A DNA stretch of 64,000 nucleotides, from positions 112,591 through 176,590 of the forward strand of contig NZ_JAATJH010000007.1 in assembly GCF_011927835.1 (NCBI RefSeq), in the 5' to 3' direction. The stretch comes from Neolewinella antarctica (GTDB lineage Bacteria; Bacteroidota; Bacteroidia; Chitinophagales; Saprospiraceae). Within the stretch, counting starts at the first letter, position 1. Each line of letters starts with the position of its first letter. The position numbers were made by a program, and so were the translations under genes. Shown here piece after piece: positions 16,769 to 24,251 of the stretch. The notes beneath the pieces were generated by a model, which saw only the letters and a list, made by a program, of their open reading frames with translations, was not told the origin of the DNA and did no database searches.

Positions 16769-17770
16769 TTACTGGTTGGAAGCGCGAAGTAGGAAATCTT
16801 TCTCCTCCTTATTCAGCGAGTTGTAACCACCTTCCTTTATTTTATCAAGAATAGAGTCGAGTTGCTCCTGGTGGCTCATGCCATTATCGGGCAAGCCGGC
16901 GTCGCCGCCCTGGCGGGTGGATTTCTTCTCGCTACCCCCCGCCTTGCGCATGAAGGAAGGACGGGATTTTGGGGCCGTCTCCTTGACGGAACTCCCCCGG
17001 CGGTAAGTGGTCCGTGGACCGGATTGTTTGTGGTCTTTGGAGGGAGTGATAATGCGATCCCAGGTATTCTCCACCCAAGAAATGGCGCGGCCGACGGGGG
17101 CGGCCAGGTCAATACCCTTGCGAAGTTGTATGGCGTAGATGATACCGAAAACAATGCCGCCGATGTGGTCGATGGTGCCGCCAATGTTATCGAGCGTACC
17201 GAGGCTGAGGACCTGGATGAGGATCGTCACCATGACGATGTACTTCAGCCGGACGTTGCCCAAAAACATCAGCCGAATGGAATGCTCGGGCTGCAAAACG
17301 CCAATCGTCGTGAGAATACAGGCCACCGCGCCGCTAGCCCCGTAGGCGAGCGAAATGTTGTCACCCAACGAAGAAGGGTAGATGATGACGAAAGAGAAAA
17401 CAAAGGCAAAAAGGCCGCCGGCGATGTAGAGTGGCAGGACGCGCTTGTCGCCGTACAAATCCCCGAAAATCCGCCCGAAGTAGAGCAAGAACAGCATGTT
17501 CCACAGGATGTGGAAGAAGCCGAGGTGGACGAACATGTGCGTAACCAGCGTCCAGGGGTGGGTGATGAGGTGCCACGGGTCGTAGGTGACGGCAAAGAAG
17601 CGCATCACCCCGTCGAAGGCCGGGGAAGTAGCAAACCCGTTGACGATATTGAAAATCACGTTGGTCAGCGCCAGCACGATCCAAATACCTACGTTGACAA
17701 TAATGATCTTGTTGATCATATTGCCGAAGTTAAATTCGCGGCGGACGTCGTCCCAAATTGATTGTAGCAT
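16769..17770 (-). CDS. Rhomboid family intramembrane serine protease (with C-terminal tail)
   Basis: This is a membrane protease that cleaves transmembrane helices. From ATG 17770 (MLQSIWDDVRREF) the protein has 333 aa and about six helices. FVHLGFFHILWNMLFLLYFG carries the first conserved His/Asn motif. Catalytic S146 is in GASGAV and H202 in HIGGIVFG, so the dyad is intact. A long hydrophilic, basic tail (from about 235) ends in a short conserved-looking helix (EQLDSILDKIKEGGYNSL). The frame stays open 105 codons upstream, but that stretch overlaps the mutL start on the other strand and has no rhomboid character. Confidence 0.9.
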   Translation of the reverse strand: MLQSIWDDVRREFNFGNMINKIIIVNVGIWIVLALTNVIFNIVNGFATSPAFDGVMRFFAVTYDPWHLITHPWTLVTHMFVHLGFFHILWNMLFLLYFGRIFGDLYGDKRVLPLYIAGGLFAFVFSFVIIYPSSLGDNISLAYGASGAVACILTTIGVLQPEHSIRLMFLGNVRLKYIVMVTILIQVLSLGTLDNIGGTIDHIGGIVFGIIYAIQLRKGIDLAAPVGRAISWVENTWDRIITPSKDHKQSGPRTTYRRGSSVKETAPKSRPSFMRKAGGSEKKSTRQGGDAGLPDNGMSHQEQLDSILDKIKEGGYNSLNKEEKDFLLRASNQ

Positions 17771-17915
17771 GGCTGGTTTTGATACGCTTATGGAAAAAGG
17801 TGAGCGGCAATAATAGTTGTGTTTGGGGGCGGAAATTAATGTACGGCAGGCGGCCGACGGCGGTAGGTTCCGTATCTTGGCCGTCCTTACAAGGCACCAA
17901 GACCAACCCCCACAC

Positions 17916-19913
17916 GTGACGGATAACCTAGTCCAACTCCTCCCCGATAACATCGCTAACCAGATTGCGGCCGGCGAAGTCATCCAGCGGCCCGCCAGCG
18001 TCGTCAAGGAGTTGGTGGAAAACGCCATCGACTCCGGGGCCAACGAGATCGAATTGGTGGTAAAGGACAGCGGTAAGACGCTCATTCAGGTGACCGATAA
18101 CGGCTGCGGGATGTCCGAGATCGACGCGCGGATGTCGCTCGAACGCCACGCGACCTCCAAGCTCCGCACGGCGGAAGACCTTTTTAACCTCCGTACGATG
18201 GGGTTCCGCGGCGAAGCCCTGGCCAGCATTGCCGCCGTCGCCCAGTTGGAACTTAAAACCCGCCGCGCGCCGGACGACCTCGGGACGCGCATCGTCGTGG
18301 AGGGCAGTGAAGTAAAAACCCAGGAGCCCGTCGCCGCCGCGCCCGGCACGACGATGGCCGTTCGTAACCTGTTCTTCAACATCCCCGCCCGGCGGAATTT
18401 CCTCAAGAGCGACACGGTAGAACTGCGCCACATCCGCGATGAGTTCATCCGCATCGCCCTGGCTTACCCGGAGGTACGGTTCGACCTGACCGTCAACGAC
18501 CGGCTCGACCTCGCCCTGCCGGCCGGGAAACTGCGGCAGCGGGTGGTGCAGGTGTTCGGGCGTAAGTACGACAGCCTGCTCGTCCCGATCGACGAGGACA
18601 CGGACGTGTTGCAAATCACCGGCTTCGTCGGTAAGCCGGAGGGCGCGCGTAAGTCGAAGGTGGGGCAGTACTTTTTCATCAACGACCGCTTCATCAAGTC
18701 GAGCTACCTCCACCACGCGGTGATCGGCGCTTACGACGACCTGCTGGGCAAGGACAGTTACCCGTTCTACGTCATCTACATTCGCATCGACCCGGCGCGC
18801 ATCGACGTGAACGTGCACCCGACGAAGCAGGAGATCAAGTTCGAGGACGAGCGGATGATCTATAACTACCTGAAAGCAACCATCCGCCACGGGCTCGGAC
18901 GGGCGAGCATCATGCCGTCGATTGATTTCGAGACGGATAACGTGTTTAGTCCGTCGAAAACGACGAACTACGCCAAGGCCGCCGACGAGGAACGGGGGGA
19001 AGCTTTGCCGAGCCGGATGAACGCGGATTACACGCCCCCGGCGCCCCGCGTCGCTGCTGACTCCTCCCGACTTAGTCGGGACGACCGCGCTCAAAACAAC
19101 CTGCCCGCAAGCGAAGCCCAGCGACGCGCCAGTAACCTGCGCCACTGGGAAGACCTCTACCGGGGCCTGAGTGGCGACGAAACGGACGGACCGGCTGAAA
19201 ACACGATCGATTTCGACGCGACGGAAGAATTTAGCGCCGCCCTCGTCGACCTCGGCACCGGTGAGATATTACAAAGTAAGGTAAGCGACGACGTGCTGCC
19301 GAGCCGCGTCAGTGGCGGCGACGAAACGGGGCAAACGACGACCGACCAGGACCGCAAACCCTACCAGCTTCACGCGCGCTACGTCGTCAGCCCCATCAAG
19401 TCCGGCTGGCTGCTGATCGACCAGCGGGCGGCCCACCAGCGGATCCTGTACGAGAAGTTTTTGGCGAACTTGGAGGACAGCCCGGCCGCCAGCCAGCAAA
19501 GTTTGTTTCCCCAAACGATCGAGCTGGCGCACGCCGACGTCGGGGTGATGAACGATCTGCTGCCCGACCTGGCGCAACTCGGTTTTGACGTCGAAGCCTT
19601 CGGCGGCAACAGCTTCATCATCCGCGGTATCCCCGCCGAGATCGCCGGCAAGCAGAACGAAAAAGAGATTTTGGAGCGGCTGTTGCAGCAGTACCGCGAC
19701 AACGTCGACATGGTCAACAACGGCCACGAAAGGTTAGCGCGGGTGCTCGCGCGGGGCGCGGCGATTCGCAAGGGCCAGGGCCTGGACGTGGCCGAAATGC
19801 GCAGCCTGATCAACCAGCTTTTCGCTTGCGGTCAGCCCCGGCGGGCGCCGAACGGGGATAAGTGTTTCGTGAAGTATGAACTAAGTGAGGTGGAGCGGTT
19901 GTTTGTGGGGTAA
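17916..19913 (+). CDS. mutL: DNA mismatch repair protein MutL
   Basis: MutL is the ATPase coordinator of mismatch repair. The N-terminal GHKL ATPase has LPDNIANQIAAGEVIQRP, ELVENAIDSGA, DNGCGM and TMGFRGEALASIAAV. The proposed start is GTG 17916, directly before TDNLVQLLPDN; upstream in-frame codons are not family-like. This gives 665 aa. The linker (about 360-470) includes a palindromic repeat at 19047-19090, translated around SSRLSRDDRA. In the C-terminal domain the endonuclease motif DQHA(x)2E(x)4E reads DQRAAHQRILYE (D502 to E513). The His and the first Glu are replaced, so nicking activity is doubtful. Confidence 0.95.
   Translation: MTDNLVQLLPDNIANQIAAGEVIQRPASVVKELVENAIDSGANEIELVVKDSGKTLIQVTDNGCGMSEIDARMSLERHATSKLRTAEDLFNLRTMGFRGEALASIAAVAQLELKTRRAPDDLGTRIVVEGSEVKTQEPVAAAPGTTMAVRNLFFNIPARRNFLKSDTVELRHIRDEFIRIALAYPEVRFDLTVNDRLDLALPAGKLRQRVVQVFGRKYDSLLVPIDEDTDVLQITGFVGKPEGARKSKVGQYFFINDRFIKSSYLHHAVIGAYDDLLGKDSYPFYVIYIRIDPARIDVNVHPTKQEIKFEDERMIYNYLKATIRHGLGRASIMPSIDFETDNVFSPSKTTNYAKAADEERGEALPSRMNADYTPPAPRVAADSSRLSRDDRAQNNLPASEAQRRASNLRHWEDLYRGLSGDETDGPAENTIDFDATEEFSAALVDLGTGEILQSKVSDDVLPSRVSGGDETGQTTTDQDRKPYQLHARYVVSPIKSGWLLIDQRAAHQRILYEKFLANLEDSPAASQQSLFPQTIELAHADVGVMNDLLPDLAQLGFDVEAFGGNSFIIRGIPAEIAGKQNEKEILERLLQQYRDNVDMVNNGHERLARVLARGAAIRKGQGLDVAEMRSLINQLFACGQPRRAPNGDKCFVKYELSEVERLFVG
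19047..19090 (-). repeat. Extended palindromic repeat inside mutL (linker region)
   Basis: On the minus strand it reads GCGCGGTCGTCCCGACTAAG, then TCGGGAGGAGTCAGCAGCGACGCG in pieces. The GCGCGGTCG-TCCCGACTAAGT block is shared with the GMC oxidoreductase and anmK copies. It is translated in frame in the disordered linker of MutL. Confidence 0.7.
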
Positions 19914-19924
19914 TAACTTTACTT

Positions 19925-20758
19925 ATGCCCCCGATTTCCCCGATGGTTAAGAATTTGTTGATTGCTAACGTACTGGTCTTCCTGGCCGTGCAGGCACTCG
20001 GCACGAACTCCGATTTTGCCCTGCAGACGATCCTTTTCCCGCCCTCGGAGGAGAAGTTTCAGGTTTGGCAATTGGTCACGCACGCCTTTCGCCACGACGG
20101 GTTTCAGCACCTGGCCTTTAATATGCTGGGCCTGTACTTTTTGGGGCCGATGGTGGAGCAGCGCATCGGGCCGAAGAAATTTCTCACGCTCTACTTCGTC
20201 GCCCTGGCCGGCGCGGTAATCTTCCACCTAGCCTCACCGACCATCAGCATCTGGCAGATGCAACAGGCGTACGACGTCTTCATGGCGGACCCGTCGCTGG
20301 AGAATTTTAACGCTTTTTTTAGCGGCCGCGACCTCCGTGCGCTCGTGTACGGCAATCAGAACGCCGCCACCGCGGCCGGGGAGTTGGAAGATTTATTTGC
20401 CTTTGGCGACTACTCGGGCGACGTGGTGGCCGAGGCCTCCGCACTGATGCAGCAAATGATGGATTACCGACGGGGTGCACCAATGCTGGGCGCTTCCGGT
20501 GCCGTATCCGGTGTCGCGGCGGCCTTTGCGGTGCTGAATCCGAATACGAAATTATCGCCGCTGTTCATCCCCATCGGGTTCCCGGCGAAGTATTTCATTC
20601 CCTTCCTATTCCTCATTGATTTAGTGCTCGGCGTGCTGAATCTGGCGGGGGATAACATCGCGCATTTTGCCCACATCGGCGGCGCGGTCTTCGGAGCTTT
20701 ACTGGCCTGGTATTTCGTGAAGACTACGGTGCCGCCGCACATGAAGCGGTGGAGTTAA
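19925..20758 (+). CDS. Rhomboid family intramembrane serine protease
   Basis: A second rhomboid, 277 aa, begins 11 bases after mutL and is probably co-transcribed with it. VTHAFRHDGFQHLAFNMLGL is the His/Asn motif of helix 2. Catalytic S191 is in GASGAVSGV and H250 in HIGGAVFG. A hydrophilic insertion of about 80 residues (roughly 105-185) lies between helices 3 and 4, before the GASG motif; most rhomboids have a short loop here. The insertion may be a substrate-selection or periplasmic element. Together with the first rhomboid and the EEP gene it forms a block around mutL. Confidence 0.92.
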   Translation: MPPISPMVKNLLIANVLVFLAVQALGTNSDFALQTILFPPSEEKFQVWQLVTHAFRHDGFQHLAFNMLGLYFLGPMVEQRIGPKKFLTLYFVALAGAVIFHLASPTISIWQMQQAYDVFMADPSLENFNAFFSGRDLRALVYGNQNAATAAGELEDLFAFGDYSGDVVAEASALMQQMMDYRRGAPMLGASGAVSGVAAAFAVLNPNTKLSPLFIPIGFPAKYFIPFLFLIDLVLGVLNLAGDNIAHFAHIGGAVFGALLAWYFVKTTVPPHMKRWS

Positions 20759-20764
20759 TAGGTG

Positions 20765-20780
20765 GCGCGGTCGCGGGTGC
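20765..20780 (+). repeat. GC-rich 16-mer core repeat GCGCGGTCGCGGGTGC
   Basis: Exact copy seven bases after the rhomboid stop, followed by AAGGATAAAA. The rest of the 188-base gap to the next start holds nothing recognisable. Confidence 0.7.
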
Positions 20781-20946
20781 AAGGATAAAACGGTAGGGCA
20801 AACCATATGGGTAGTAGCGGCAGTATAATGAAGCAGTAGAGGTGATCACCGTTCCATAATTAGGATAGGTACCGATTCGTGCCGTCTTTATATATTTGGG
20901 TGATGATCGCGAGCCCCCTTACACGATCACGCCACAACTACCGATC

Positions 20947-22848
20947 ATGAATTTTGCTAAGTTTCTCCTCCTCACCCTAGCGGTGCTCATCACGCCTGCC
21001 GTAACGGCAACGCACTACCACGTAGCAACCAACGGAGGCAATACTAACGAAGGGTCAGCAGCGCAGCCGTACCGGACCATCGCTTACGCCGCCGCGCTCG
21101 CCCGCCCCGGAGACACCATCACCGTCCACGAAGGCACTTACCGGGAACGCGTCGACCCCCCGACCGGTGGTACGGACGGGCTGCACCGGATCGTTTTTCG
21201 GGCGGCCCCGGGCGAGCGGGTCGTCATTAAAGGGTCGGAAGTAATCACCGGCTGGACCGTTCACGACGGCACCGTCTGGCGCGCAGCGGTTGCCAATACC
21301 TTGTTCAAGGACTATAATCCTTACGTAGACATACTCACCGGCGACTGGCTCAACAAGAAAGGTTTCAACCACCACACCGGTGAAGTCTACCTTAACGGTA
21401 ACTCCCTCTTCGAACAGTCCAACCTGGATGACGTACTGGCCTCCCTGCCCTACGCCGATGCGCGCGACCAAGAAGCTTCCACCTACACTTGGTACTCCGA
21501 AGTAACCGGGGACAGCACGATTTTTTACGCCAACTTCCAAGCTTCCGACCCCAATCAAGAACTGATAGAGATCAACGTCCGCGAAAGCTGTTTTTACCCC
21601 TCCCGGCCCGGCATCAATTACCTTACCGTGAGCGGCTTCGTGATGGACCAGGCCGCTACCCAGTGGGCCGCCCCGACCGCCGAACAGATCGGCCTCATCG
21701 GCACCCACTGGAGCAAAGGTTGGATCATCGAAAACAACACGGTCAGCAACTCCAAATCGACCGGCATCACGCTCGGGAAGGACCGGTCGACCGGCCACAA
21801 CGTCTGGCTGCACAACCGGGCGAAGGGCGGGGCGACGCACTACAACGAAGTAATCTTCCGGGCCCTGGCGATCGGCTGGTCGAAGGAAACGATTGGCTCG
21901 CACGTCGTGCGCAACAACGTGGTGTTCGACTGCGGACAGGCGGGCATCGTCGGTAGTCTCGGGGCGGTTTACAGCCAGATCACCCACAATCACATTTACG
22001 ACATCTGGGCGAAGCGCACCTTTACCGGCGCGGAAATGGCGGGCATCAAAATTCACGCCGCGATCGACGTACTCATCGAAAACAACCGAATCCACAACAC
22101 CGGCCGGGGCATCTGGATCGACTGGATGGCGCAGGGCACCCGCCTGACCCGCAACGTGCTGTACGACAACACGACCGACGACTTATTCTCCGAGGTGAAC
22201 CACGGCCCTTACTTGGTCGACCATAATTTATTTCTGTCCGAGCTGTCGTTCCGCGACTGGTCACAGGGTGGTGCTTTCGCCCATAATATCTTTGCGGGCA
22301 AGCTCGAATTCAGAAAAGGCACGGGCCGGTTCACACCCTACCACGCGCCGCACTCCACCCAGGTGGCGGGGTTCAGTGACATCAAGGGCGGTGACAATCG
22401 CTACTTCAATAACATCTTCGCCAAACCGGCCGGTGGGGAGGAAAGTGAGGTGGAGAACATCACCCAGGCCTACGGGCTGGCGGCCTACGGAATTGCCGGC
22501 GAGCCTAACATCGCTTCCGGAAACATTTATTACGGCGGGGCGACCCCCGGGAAAGAGGACGTGGCGCACGTAGCGGCGCCCGACTTTCAACCCACTTTCG
22601 AGATTGAGAAAAGGGGCGATAAGCTCTACGTGAACGTGCTGCTGGACGGTGACGCCCGGTCAGTCAACACGAAGCCCGTTACCACGGCGAGGCTGGGCTC
22701 GACGCTGATGTCGGCCGCAACCTTTGAACAGCCCGACGGTGCCGCCTACAATTTGAATACTGACTTTGGGGGGGCAACGAGGAGTGAGGCCCCGCGGGTA
22801 GGCCCGTTTGGGCGGGTAGCGGGTCCCGGCCCGTACCGGGTTTGGTAA
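20947..22848 (+). CDS. Secreted right-handed parallel beta-helix protein
   Basis: ATG 20947 gives a clear signal peptide (MNFAKFLLLTLAVLITPAV, cleavage after ATA). A DUF1565-type entry follows: YHVATNGGNTNEGSAAQPYRTI and AAALARPGDTITVHEGTYRE. The middle consists of repeated short strands with N-x-I/V and G-I/G-V turns (IIENNTVSNSKSTGITLG, HVVRNNVVFDCGQAGIVG, VLIENNRIHNTGRGIWID), typical of pectate-lyase-like beta-helices. At 633 aa it is probably a carbohydrate-active enzyme or adhesin. The family (lyase or hydrolase) cannot be assigned from this reading. It may supply substrate to the porin and TonB receptor that follow. Confidence 0.85.
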   Translation: MNFAKFLLLTLAVLITPAVTATHYHVATNGGNTNEGSAAQPYRTIAYAAALARPGDTITVHEGTYRERVDPPTGGTDGLHRIVFRAAPGERVVIKGSEVITGWTVHDGTVWRAAVANTLFKDYNPYVDILTGDWLNKKGFNHHTGEVYLNGNSLFEQSNLDDVLASLPYADARDQEASTYTWYSEVTGDSTIFYANFQASDPNQELIEINVRESCFYPSRPGINYLTVSGFVMDQAATQWAAPTAEQIGLIGTHWSKGWIIENNTVSNSKSTGITLGKDRSTGHNVWLHNRAKGGATHYNEVIFRALAIGWSKETIGSHVVRNNVVFDCGQAGIVGSLGAVYSQITHNHIYDIWAKRTFTGAEMAGIKIHAAIDVLIENNRIHNTGRGIWIDWMAQGTRLTRNVLYDNTTDDLFSEVNHGPYLVDHNLFLSELSFRDWSQGGAFAHNIFAGKLEFRKGTGRFTPYHAPHSTQVAGFSDIKGGDNRYFNNIFAKPAGGEESEVENITQAYGLAAYGIAGEPNIASGNIYYGGATPGKEDVAHVAAPDFQPTFEIEKRGDKLYVNVLLDGDARSVNTKPVTTARLGSTLMSAATFEQPDGAAYNLNTDFGGATRSEAPRVGPFGRVAGPGPYRVW

Positions 22849-23027
22849 TTAATTAGCAACATAGCCCGCTGCATCTGGTCTTGTAGATATACTCCCAGAG
22901 TTCCGTAAGAACGGCGCTCGGTCGCTGAGCGAAAGAACAAACAATTAGCTACTTGGCTCGTACTACGCTAGTCTTGGCCAGCTCCCAAGGGCTTTACCCC
23001 GTACTACTAGTATTCAAAACATCTTCC

Positions 23028-24146
23028 GTGCACCGATTCATTCTGGTCTTTCTCTGTCTGCTTTCGTGTCAGCAGTTTTTATTCACCCAAACTGATTCGG
23101 ATACCACGCGCCACCGGGTTACGCTCGGGGGATACGTAGATGCCTGCTACGCCAGCCGCAGCACGGACGATGCCGGTGCACTGGGCAGCTTCCTGTCGGC
23201 TGGCCCCCGGGACGAGAATTTTGGACTCAACGTCGCACAGTTTTCCATAAACTACGAAGGGCCGCGGGTACGGAGCGAGTTCACGATGCACATGGGCGAC
23301 ATTCCCGAGAGTTCCTGGTCGCCGGTCTACAGCCAAATTCAACGGGCGAACGTCGGTTTTCGCCTGGCGGAAAAATTATGGGTCGACGCCGGGTTTTTCG
23401 CCACGCACATTGGCTACGAAAGTATTTTCCCGCGCGCCAAGTACGTCAGCTCTACGGCCTACCTGAGCTGGAACGAGCCTTTTTACCAGTCGGGGGTGCG
23501 GGCGAGTTACGAAGCGAATGAACGGTGGTCGTTCCAGCTTTGGCTGCTGAACGGCTATAATTCTTTTGTGGATAATAACGATGCTAAATCGCTCGGCCTT
23601 TCTTCCACCTACAGCCCAAACGACCGCACGTCGATCACCTACAATAACCTATTCGGTAATGAAGGGCTTGAAGGTGACGGCCGCCCCAAACAGTTCCGGG
23701 CGGTCAACAACTTGTACTGGACCCAGGCGTGGACCGATCGCTTTCGCACAGTCATCAACTTCACTACCGCCTCCCAGAGTAACAGTGAGCTCGACGACCC
23801 CGGAGCGGCCGGGCTGATGGTCGGGGCTTACTTAACGGCGGATTATGCCATCGGCGACCGCTGGAACCTCACGGCACGCTTGGAAACCTACGACGATCCG
23901 GACGGCATCATTAGCGGGCGGGTTGCGGCAACCGCCTTGGCGGCACCGACCGGGTTACGGCTCAGTGGCTTGACTACGGGGGTGCAGTACCGGCCGGCTC
24001 CGTCGGCATACGTTCGCGCCGAAACACGTTTTGCCCGGCAGCACGATTCCGTGGCTTTGTTCCAGAGCGACGGGGAGCGGGTCGACGGGCGGGTGGAGTT
24101 GTTGTTGACTTGTGGGGTTTCTTTTGATTGGGATCACCGCTGGTAG
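23028..24146 (+). CDS. Outer membrane beta-barrel porin (OmpL/BBP2-like)
   Basis: The product is rich in alternating aromatic/polar strands from VTLGGYVDACYASR to the C-terminal CGVSFDWDHRW, with a terminal aromatic as in outer membrane barrels. NFGLNVAQFSINYEG, VGFRLAEKLWVDAGFFATHIGYE and WNLTARLETYDDPDG fit the porin-2/OmpL-like family. The proposed start is GTG 23028 (VHRFILVFLCLLSCQQF), which gives a signal peptide and 372 aa. The ATG at 22953 would add 25 residues unlike a signal. It probably allows passive uptake of small solutes. Confidence 0.8.
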   Translation: MHRFILVFLCLLSCQQFLFTQTDSDTTRHRVTLGGYVDACYASRSTDDAGALGSFLSAGPRDENFGLNVAQFSINYEGPRVRSEFTMHMGDIPESSWSPVYSQIQRANVGFRLAEKLWVDAGFFATHIGYESIFPRAKYVSSTAYLSWNEPFYQSGVRASYEANERWSFQLWLLNGYNSFVDNNDAKSLGLSSTYSPNDRTSITYNNLFGNEGLEGDGRPKQFRAVNNLYWTQAWTDRFRTVINFTTASQSNSELDDPGAAGLMVGAYLTADYAIGDRWNLTARLETYDDPDGIISGRVAATALAAPTGLRLSGLTTGVQYRPAPSAYVRAETRFARQHDSVALFQSDGERVDGRVELLLTCGVSFDWDHRW

Positions 24147-24162
24147 GGTAATGTTTTGTTGG

Positions 24163-24180
24163 CCCCGATAGCTATCGGGG
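24163..24180. repeat. Palindrome CCCCGATAGCTATCGGGG (copy 2)
   Basis: This 18-base perfect palindrome contains the 16-mer seen at 4611 and 58233. It sits between the convergent porin and TonB receptor genes, so it could act as a bidirectional terminator stem, although no T-run follows. Confidence 0.85.
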
Positions 24181-24251
24181 CAGGTGCCGGGACAACAGCC
24201 AAGAGCGAAGAAGCTAGGTCATCGAGCAAGCCCATTCAAATATTTTGCGAT

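Noticed and set aside
17771..18085. 105-codon upstream extension of the first rhomboid
   Set aside because: It is antisense to the start of mutL and has no membrane or rhomboid features.
17928..19145. Long minus-strand ORF of 405 codons
   Set aside because: It is the antisense shadow of mutL, caused by GC-rich codon use. Similar shadows at 21055-22095, 47563-48603 and 11294-12082 were also left out.
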